Part shown: positions 55,968-64,000 of the stretch, piece by piece
Layout of the letters: the number at the start of each line of letters is the position of its first letter
Numbering within the stretch: position 1 is the first letter of the stretch
NCBI RefSeq assembly: GCF_025602895.1
Contig: NW_026516206.1
Location: forward strand, 930,001-994,000
Direction: 5' to 3'
Source: Polychytrium aggregatum
Lineage: Eukaryota; Chytridiomycota; Chytridiomycetes; Polychytriales
Length of the DNA: 64,000 nt
Program-made: the position numbers and the translations under genes
Notes under the pieces: generated by a model
Seen by the model: only the letters and a program-made list of their open reading frames with translations
Databases searched by the model: none
Told to the model about the DNA's origin: nothing

Positions 55968-58900
55968 ATGAAGTATCACCTGCAGATCGTCGGGCCGGCG
56001 CTCCCCGGGCACTCGCCCTCGGTGCTGGTTCACTTTGACGACCAGCGATATCTCTTCAACTGCCCCGAGGGCCAGCAGCGCATCGGATACGAGCACAAGA
56101 TCAGGCTGAAGAAGCTCAAGAGCATTTTCCTCACCCGCGTGGCATGGGAGTGTGTCGGTGGTCTCCCTGGTATGCCGAGCAAGGCCCATCGGGAGGACCG
56201 CAGTTCTCCAGAGCCCGGACGCAGCCGAGCCGCATTCGCATGCAGAGCGCTCTCTCGGCCGACCACTCGGCAATGCTGACATGCTTGACGCTGCCGTACA
56301 GGAATGATTTTGACCCTGGCCGACTCGGGCAGTAAGAACATCGCCATCCACGGGCCAGAGAATCTCACCCACTTCCTGGCGGGAACCCGGCACTTTATCT
56401 ACAGGTATGTGTCGCACGGATGCACATGCTCTACCCGGCATCTGCCTGGAGGCATGGCTGATCGGTGCCCGTGACGAATGCGAGGATTCTTATTCCCTCT
56501 TCCGTTCCCTGCCATCGCTGCAACTGTGTTCTGGCGTGCTTGCCTCATGTCGCAGATCGGCAATCTCGGTGGAGACACACGAATTTCATCGAGTCGGCTC
56601 GGAGTACAAGGACAGGAATCTGGTCGTCTCTCCGGTCTACGCCTGCCCTTCGGATGATCTGGAGTCGGTGTCAGGTCCTCCGGCCGCATCGGCAGCCTCT
56701 GCGGTCTCGGAGACATCTGCAACATCGGCCACGTCAGAGTCATCGCACAAGCGCAAGAGCAGTCATTTGCACGAAGACAGTCTCCGGCAAAAGCGAAGCA
56801 TCATCGACAATATGTTTTCCGGATCACAGCCATCATCGCAGCCCCTCCATTCGTGCAATTCGACACCGCCCGTTCATCAACCGAATCGAGATCTTCGGCC
56901 TCCTGAGCTGTGCCCGATAGCGGATCCGGTTGCCGTCGAGCCCAAGGCTCTCCGGCGGAATCGATCAGCAAGCCCGCTCCGTGTCGATACAGCCCTGGGT
57001 CAGGATCAAGATGTCAATCTGACGATTGCAGCCGGGTCATCCGAGAGCGTCACGATCACACCCGTCGATGTGGCCTTGCCGCCTGTTTGGGACTCGGAAC
57101 GAATGGGCGCCGAACGGCTTCCGCGTGTGGCCCGCAGCCATGTCGCCATCACTTACATCTGCCAGGGCCCGGAGAAGCCTCGGAAGTTCAATCCAGCGGC
57201 GGCCCGCAAGCTCGGCGTTCAGCCAGGGCCAGACTTTGGTAGGCATAGCACTTGATGATGATGATGTGTGGATACGCCTGAGACACAAAAGGGCAAAGAT
57301 GCGATGATATGTAGAAGGTGGCACTCATGATTCACCCTTGCCATCCATAATCAACAGGGCGCCTGACCAAAGGCGAATCCGTCCAAACTGCCACAGGCAC
57401 CACGGTGACACCCGACCAAGTCATGATCGGCGACCCCAAACCCGGCGCTGTATTCTGTATTGTCGACTGCCCGTCCAAACGCTACATTAACTCCCTCCTC
57501 GCCTCGGCCGCCTGGAGCGCTTATGGCGCCGAGGGGCCAAAGAAGATGCATCTGATGGTTCACATCATTGGCGACGACGTCCTGGACGACGAGCGGTACC
57601 AAGCCTGGATGCGATCGTTCGGCTCCGAGACAGAGGTACAGGGTCGGCCTCGGCTTGCACGGCGGCTTGCCTTCAGAGTGAAATTGTCAATCGCTGGGGA
57701 ACAGACCAGACGGCGGACCAGCCATTGACTCACTGACGTCAATCCGTATCCGCAGCACATCATCCTCAACAAGCAGTACAACGAAGCACGGGTGCCCTGT
57801 TGCGCCTCGGGTGTCATCCAATACTCGTTGAACCAGATTGACAGCCAAATATTCCCTCTCCCTCATCACTGCACAACCGCAGAGCTGGATCTTGGAAGCG
57901 GTATGGGTGATGCTATTGCAGATCGTGACCACGCTAGAGACACGCTCGTGTAGTGACTTTTATGGTCCAATTTGATGGGAAGCTGCGAGGCGCTGATTCT
58001 TCCCTGACTTGTGGTAGTGCCCACTTTGCCGGCCAAGACAAGGGCCGGCTACCTGCTTCAGAGTTATCAATTTGAGCCTGATGCACGATACCTTAGCGAC
58101 ATCGTGCCTGTTGACTACCTCGAGCAGGCCAAGAAAGCGCCTCTTTCGCAAAGCGTGGCTGAATCCATCGAGTGTCTTCGAGCAAAGGTAGACGAGGCCC
58201 AACAAGCGAGGCAAAACTCTGATGACAGCGCCGAAGCTTCCCCTGAAAGAAAGCCCTTGACCGTAACAACCCTTGGAACAGGCTCCGCCATCCCAGGAAA
58301 ATACCGAAACGGTGGGCTGCCAGCGTTTTGATTCTTCCGAGTTCGCACCGCCACTGCTAGAGCCGAGTGCGGTGCTCTTGTCCGCCCCGGTGGCCTCATC
58401 GGCATTGCACTGATGTGGCTCCAGCGGGTAGCTGGCTGAGCAGTGCACTGACATTATCTGTATACAATAGTGAGCTCCACTCTCGTCAAGATGTGCGATG
58501 GCAAATATATCCTCCTTGATGGAGGCGAGGGCACGCTGGGCCAGCTCTTCCGATCGCTGGGACCATCACGACTCCAGAGCATGCTGCGCTCTCTGCGGTG
58601 CATCTTTGTATCGCACCTGCATGCCGACCATCATCTCGGCATCATCAACATTCTAAGAGCCTGGAAAGAGGTGGGTACCCGTCCAGACCGAGCGGCAACG
58701 GCGGTTTTCTCAAGACGCTGACCATGGGTGGGACGTCTCCAACCACAGGATCGCGCAACATACGAAACGTTCGATACGCCGTTCCTGTACATCATTGCGC
58801 CACAGCAGTTTTTTGTTTGGCTGAAGGAGTATTCCGATTGCGAGGACTTTGGTCTCGAAGATACTCGCTTCATTACCTCAGAGTCGATCCGATGGGGCTG

Positions 58901-59653
58901 CAAGAAACGCGAGAGGCCGCCAAACGAGACGTAAGTCAAAGCGCATCTCGGATAGGTGGCGATGCAGGAAAGTTCGCCAGGTCCGAGGACGTCACTTGGT
59001 CCGGTTCAACTCGCTTGGCCTCGCTCCTCACCTGGCGTTCCATATCCCTCCTGTGCAGTATTGTTCCTTCGCTGATGGCGGCCATGTCACTCAAGTCGAT
59101 CAACACTGTCGGCGTGCACCACTGTCCGTCCGCATATGCGATCACCCTGGAGCATCAGTCCGGCGACAAGATTGTATTCTCGGGCGACTGCCGGCCGAGC
59201 GCCGACCTGGCCGAGGCTGGCCAAAACGCAACTGTCGTCATTCACGAGGCTACGTTTGAGGATGACAAGCGCGAAGAAGCGGTGGCTCGCAAGCACTGCA
59301 CAACCACCGAAGCGATCGAAGTGGCGATCGAGTAAGTTGGCTGCGGCACATGCTCGATGCTGTGAGTGACTGCGGAGACGGCCCTGCCACGCGAGCGCCT
59401 GGTGACTGACGAGCAGCACCTCTGTTTCAGGATGAATGCCGAGAGACTGCTGCTGACTCATTTCTCGCAGCGATATCCCAAAGTGCCGTACATCCCACTC
59501 TCGATCGTGCCCAAGGATCACAGGCTCGAGATCGGGGTCGGGTTTGATCTGATGCGTGTGCAGTCTGCAAACTTTTGGAAGCTGCCTCTGATGAGCGACG
59601 CCATCAACCTGCTCTTCAGGGAGATGGTTGAGGAGGACGAGCCGGAAATATAG
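55968..59653 (+). CDS. Long-form tRNase Z, paralogue 2 (no presequence)
   Basis: Second full-length tRNase Z, about 860 residues. Exons: 55968-56169, 56302-56404, 56556-57238, 57358-57635, 57757-57901, 58018-58311, 58471-58670, 58749-58930, 59059-59331 and 59431-59653, all in phase. It begins MKYHLQIVGPALPGHSPSVL, straight into the beta-lactamase-like N-half, so it probably acts in the nucleus or cytosol. A Ser/Ala-rich linker of about 150 residues sits in exon 3. The catalytic half has TLGTGSAIPGKYRN, LLDGGEGTLGQLF, FVSHLHADHHLGI, VGVHHCPSAYAI, IVFSGDCRPS, HEATFEDD and LLLTHFSQRY. Intron positions and phases mirror paralogue 1, which indicates a tandem duplication. The tail is acidic (EEDEPEI). 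Confidence 0.93.
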
Positions 59654-59992
59654 CGCATTCTGATCTGGGCTGGCACCGACTCGTGAGGAGCCGCATGGGC
59701 TGCCGGATCGCTCCCAGCTGCTGTTTGCGATCGGTTCGTGCAGAGTGCACTGCGCAACCCGCCGATCGCTTCATGACATGGAGTGTCGAGGGAGCTGCTC
59801 GAGGAAGCATGTGGCGGCTGGCTCCCCTGCGGATGCTCTGATTGGCCCGGCAAAATGCGGATCTGCGCGTGTGTGTGTGTGCGGCAGCGTGTGTGTGTGT
59901 GTGCTGGATGCAAATGGTCAGGCCTGACGTCGATCCGGCGAGCCCAGCGGCTCTGCCTCAATCTCGTTGGCAGGTAGGTCCTCAGAAGCAAA

Positions 59993-61141
59993 ATGTTCAA
60001 GAGCCGTCTGCTTGCCAGGACAACAGTCTCGGGCCCGTGCAGGCTTCCCCGGGCAGTGCGCTCCAAGGGGGAGATGTCCGGACGTGCAAGCTCGGAGTCT
60101 GGCCAGAGCAGCCGGCAGCCAGACCGACGATGCTTCTCGTCGAGAGTTCCCCCGAGCCGCTGGAAGTTCTCGGAGACGCCCTACCAGGTGCTCGGGGTCG
60201 ACAAGCACGCCAAGCTGCCCGAGATCAAGAAGAAATATTATCAGGTGGGCACCGGCGAATCGCTGGCGACAGCGTGGATGGCGGGGGCGGGCTTCCGCAC
60301 AAATGCCGCGGCCCATGAAGCCAGCAAGGCAGGACTGGGATCGAGGTTTCGCACAGGCCGCCTGTGGGGTCGACTCGCATGCGCACCATCGAGCTGGGAG
60401 AGCGAGGAGACCTTGCTCCAATGCGATCCATCCAGAGGCTTGTCAGTTCGGGGATGCTGTGCATCCGGTGCTTGGCATCAGTAAGATCGTCTGGCATTGT
60501 CCATAACTCGACCGCCAACATCCGCGTCCTGCTCCTGCATTGTGGCCGCAGCTCTCCATGACCTTCCATCCAGACCGCTCGGCTCAAAAGTCTGAGGCCG
60601 CCAAAAAGCAAGCACACGACCAGTTCATCAAAATCCAGCAAGCTTACGACTTGCTCTCGGACCGCCTAAACCGAAGCGACTACGACCTGTACGGCGGCAG
60701 CCCCACCGGGACGTCGTCCTCCACCACATGGACGCCTCCGCCATATGATCCGTTCCAGGCCAACCCGGGTCAGTCGTGGGAGCAGTGGGACGTCAATGCT
60801 GGTCCTGGATCGCAATACAATCAAGGTATGAGTCTCTGTCCGAGTATTTATGGGCGAGGAATGTTGGGGCAACACCAACGGACCGAATCGGAGCTCATTC
60901 TCGGAAGCAAGCAAGTGGCATGCTAACTACGTGACTCTTTGATTCAGACTCTGGCTTGTTGCGTATGTTCTCGCCCCTCATCACCGTTGGTGCGCTCCTG
61001 CTGGTCTCTGGATATATCGTAAAGTGGTACATCGACCACATGTCTGAGACAAGACGCCGAATGGCGTGGGCCCGCTTCCATCACGTCAAGTCCAAGGAGG
61101 GGCTGCAAGACGTTGTCTCGAGAGAGCCGCCGCCGAATTGA
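59993..61141 (+). CDS. J-domain protein with C-terminal membrane segment, probably mitochondrial
   Basis: DnaJ-type co-chaperone of 239 residues. Exons 59993-60244, 60552-60825 and 60948-61141. The N-terminus is Arg/Ser-rich without acids for about 20 residues (MFKSRLLARTTVSGPCRLPR), suggesting mitochondrial import. The J-domain starts ETPYQVLGVDKHAKLPEIKK and continues in exon 2 with the HPD tripeptide in LSMTFHPDRSAQ and a helix IKIQQAYDLLSD. A Pro/Ser-rich spacer precedes one hydrophobic helix (PLITVGALLLVSGYIVKWYI) and a basic C-tail. This arrangement resembles inner-membrane J-proteins such as yeast Jid1, but identity with it is not established. The last intron has a clear CTAAC branch site before its acceptor. 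It could partner the mitochondrial Hsp70 at 40 kb. Confidence 0.85.
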
Positions 61142-62204
61142 CCCACCCGAGTATCTCGGTTTACAGCGCACATACGACACCTCCTATAAGTACTTGATGT
61201 TCCAACTGAAGACTTGTAGCGATTGACTTGCAGTCGTCAAGACAGTTCTTGCAGCTTACCGCCACGGTGGCTCGCGTCCAGAGGGCTGGTTCTTCTTGAA
61301 CAACCTCATTGTGAACACTTCCAGTCGATTTCTATTGATGCCGATATACATTTCCACTCGCTCACATCTGCCGTCAGTCAGAGCGAATCGTGGTTGGATA
61401 CTGTAGTGGACAAGCTGCTCTTATGTATCTCAAAGCAGAGATTGCTCGTGAGTAACAGCCAATCCAATAAAAACAGGTTTGGTCGTTGCTGAATGTTATC
61501 ACTCAAAACATCGCGCGCTGGCCATGACCATTCAGTGATGCGTTTCTGGATCTGCATCAAGGATTATTTCTCGCTCAGATGGCTCCCCGCAAGCGACTCG
61601 ATCTCCAAGTGTGCTCGCGGTGCCGGGAAGCCAAGCGACTTGAGAAGGCCGAGTATCCTGATATCGATACACCATGGAGTGGTTCAGAGGGTCGAGTGAA
61701 TGCACCACACAGAGAGATTGTCAACCAGGGCGGGAAACAATCGCATGGCTTGCCCACTGGAGCCTACGATCAGCAGACTTTTGTTGCTGATGCCAGAAGT
61801 GACTATCCCGTCTCTCTCTGGATAGACTCTAGAATAGCAATAGCCCCTCATTCCGGCGTGACGGTAGCCAAAGTCCCCTCGGGGAATCTTCTCAGATGTG
61901 ATGGACTCTTGTGTATTCGAGACTCTGATAAGCGGCCGCAGACGCCAGAGCGGATGACTCGATTCCTTGTGTGAACGTCGAAAGTCAGATATACTCAAAT
62001 TGGTTGCATGGTACACTACATGGTGAATGGCATGGAGCGCTGCGTGGCACGTTGCAGAAAGTGAAACAGGCACTCTGTGGCCAGCGGCTTCTTCCATTGC
62101 GGACAGAGGGCATGAAGCTGGATGCTCAACCGGATGTGGCTCGATCTGGCCCGGCTTGGGGGCTCACATTAGTAGTTCCTGCAACAGCGTAGCAAAGTGA
62201 TAAG
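61142..62204. other. Convergent intergenic region with dispersed repeat
   Basis: About 1 kb between the J-protein and CEP131 3' ends. It holds dispersed repeat 2 copy B (61457-61542), followed by a 131-codon frame starting MAPRKRLDLQVCSRCREAKR at about 61579, for which I see no family; it may be element debris. Confidence 0.5.
61457..61542 (+). repeat. Dispersed repeat 2, copy B
   Basis: Matches 42882-42983 with substitutions and a short deletion. The conserved core is CATCGCGCGCTGGCCATGAC through GTGATGCG; the palindrome seen in copy A is broken by one base here. Confidence 0.72.
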
Positions 62205-64000
62205 TTATATAAGTGCTAGGGGATCACGCCTACCCGGGCTGCACTGGCAAAACGTCCCAGAAACGACGGCCAACACCACTTCCGGGCGAGACAGCGCTTC
62301 CTACAAATCCAGCCAGATGTGCTCGTCCAGTCTCATTGAACACACATGTACCTGTCGCTGCTGCTCAATAAGCCTTTCCAGATGGGTGGACTTGATCGAG
62401 AGTTCTTCCACTTGAGTCTTTAGGGAAGCGATAATATCGTCCTTGAGGGCAATGGTCTTGCGCACCCTGTTTTCGACAATCTCGAGGGCAAGCTCCTGCC
62501 AATGATCGACAGCCAAATGAGTCCTTACGAGTGCTATCGAGATGTTGTTGCTCCGGCAGTGGTAAACCAGATGTGGACTCTAATCTCACCTTGTCTTTGG
62601 CTGCTTCCTGGATCTCGGCCTGATGGCGAAGCTGCCGGTCCTCGATTGTGCGTCCCAGCTCCTGGAGTCTGACCTCGAGCTGGCGGATTTTGCCCTCCTT
62701 CTGTTCGATCAATTCTCCGTATTCGATCCCTGGAGCCCAAGTATACATTTGAGCACCCGCATCAGCGCTCTGCACTCACAACAGAACCCAAGACCAAGCT
62801 TACGCGGATGCCCAAAGAGCCTCCTCCCAATAATAGTACTCCAAGCTCCACTTACTGATGGTATTCGCCAGCGTCTCTTCATCGACCTTCAGCCGACTGA
62901 GCTCTGCCTTTTGCTGCTTTATGAGCCCATCTTTGGAGGCGCACTCGTGTTGACACTTGAGCAGCTCCTTTTGAACCTCGCGCCGGCGCTCTTCTGAATT
63001 GGATAGGGCAGCTTGAGCACTCAGCACCTTGTCAAGAGCCAAACTGTGCTGATCTCGGAGCTGGCAAGCAGAGAGAGAGAGGTTAAATCCAGCCTCGAAC
63101 AGACTCAAATGCAGCTTGCAATTCCAATAAGCTCCACACCAGCATACCTGCTTGATCTCCTCGGCTGTTTCGCGCTTGATTCTTTCCATGTCCAGCCGGT
63201 AGCGTCGATTGACGTCGCTCGTGCTGGAGTTTGTTTCGGACTCGATCCGCTGAACGACCATCTCCAGCTCGGCATCTCGTTCTTTCAAGAGCCGCTCTTT
63301 GAATGCTTTCTGTGGTGGTTCATAAGCCAAAGAGAGGCAGCACCAATCAGCAACATCTCCGAGGTTTGGTTGTGGTCTCTGGACTCGCCAAGCTTCAAGA
63401 GGAACTACAATGAGCCACACGCCCATGAGTGCCATCACTGTCACCGCCACCGCCTTTGACTTCATCGCAGACCTCTCGCTTCTGGATTTCGCCTTCGGTT
63501 TTTTGCATAAAATGATTTTGCCACTCCTCCTTCTCGATGGCGAGTTTCTCGCGGAGATTATTGAGCTGTGCGGGTTGGTCGGCATCGAGAGCGTGAGTAT
63601 CCATGACATGGACATCGACGATGTGCAGTCAGCCCAAATTGTCGGCGAGACTCGTGGCATTACCTCTTGGATGTTCTTCCGACGCTGTTCTTCAAGCAAG
63701 CTTTCCTTCATGGCTTTCTCGGATTCAATTTGCCTTCGCAACTCTTCTAGCTGCTTGCGGTGGCTGAACTCGTCTGCTTTGCGCTCTTCGCGGTGAGATT
63801 CCATGATGTTGTGTTTCTGCTCCTCGAAATCGGATACCAATTTGCGCTTCTGTTGCTGAAACTAAGAGTTGGGGTCTGTTAGACTCTGCCTGGTGCTATC
63901 CATCGAAAGCTCGGTGCCGCTTGCGTGGCATGCCGGTTTATCCAAGCATACAGGGTCAGGGCACTCCAAACACAGAAAAGTACATGGCTTATCCAAGCCG
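62205..64000 (-). CDS. CEP131: CEP131-like ciliary/centriolar coiled-coil protein, 3' part
   Basis: C-terminal region of a long coiled-coil protein; in animals CEP131/AZI1 works at centriolar satellites and the cilium transition zone. Exons seen (minus): 63855-63664, 63565-63473, 63309-63148, 63060-62856, 62729-62590, 62495-62352, then a short last exon from about 62245 to the stop at 62205 (inferred; otherwise the frame stops at 62301). Heptad-rich blocks match the family in order: LAIEKEEWQNHFMQKTEGEI, LLKERDAELEMVVQRIESET, RYRLDMERIKRETAEEI, then KTIALKDDIIASLKTQVEEL and LERLIEQQRQ, the characteristic end of CEP131. The 5' part lies beyond the window. Coiled coils converge easily, but the order of several distinctive segments makes CEP131 the best call. 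Confidence 0.8.

Noticed and set aside
61579-61974. 131-codon frame with CSRCREAKR near its start, resembling a Zn2Cys6 beginning
   Set aside because: Only the first two Cys are present and the rest does not continue the motif. It is next to a dispersed repeat, so it is described only as possible element debris.

Overview
This is a gene-dense, GC-rich eukaryotic nuclear window with many short GT-AG introns and no bacterial features. Three genes point to an organism that builds a motile cilium: an axonemal dynein intermediate chain (DNAI4/WDR78 type), a CEP131-like ciliary/centriolar coiled-coil protein, and an Integrator subunit 8 homologue, which well-studied yeasts and moulds lack. A chitin-synthase-like enzyme, a Fanzor-type remnant and compact intron-rich genes add to this. 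Together they suggest a zoosporic (chytrid-like) fungus. This assignment is inference from gene content.

Layout. 1-8.9 kb: 3' end of glycine-cleavage T-protein, phosphoserine phosphatase, a small universal-stress protein (minus) and a chitin-synthase-like GT2 membrane enzyme. 9.4-15.7 kb: an RPUSD1-like pseudouridine synthase (minus), a truncated Fanzor/TnpB-like remnant (plus) and a MARK/PAR-1/KIN1-type kinase with a KA1 tail (minus). 16.6-24.1 kb: DNAI4 and a beta-ketoacyl-ACP synthase. 25.3-34.3 kb: an alpha-arrestin, an F-box/ankyrin protein, a GT4-like glycosyltransferase with a signal anchor, and an 82-residue protein of unknown function. 35.6-42.6 kb: RBBP6/Mpe1 (minus), divergent from mitochondrial Hsp70 (plus). 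43.2-51.1 kb: INTS8 and the proteasome-assembly chaperone PSMG2 (both minus). 51.4-59.7 kb: two long-form tRNase Z paralogues in direct orientation, separated by an intronless steroid 5-alpha-reductase gene on the opposite strand. 60-64 kb: a membrane-anchored J-domain protein and the 3' part of CEP131.

Functional themes (inference): RNA 3'-end and tRNA processing (RBBP6, INTS8, two tRNase Z, pseudouridine synthase), mitochondrial functions (T-protein, Hsp70, J-protein, one tRNase Z, possibly KAS), and cilium structure (DNAI4, CEP131). Genes are mostly independent units. Several pairs are divergent over a few hundred bases: PSMG2/tRNase Z-1, SRD5A/tRNase Z-2 and RBBP6/Hsp70. Short tandem repeats of 8-22 bp recur inside introns.

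Exon joins were checked by hand for reading phase. Unresolved joins are flagged in the entries: one DNAI4 junction, several INTS8 junctions and the last GT4 junction. No tRNA, rRNA or CRISPR array was recognised.
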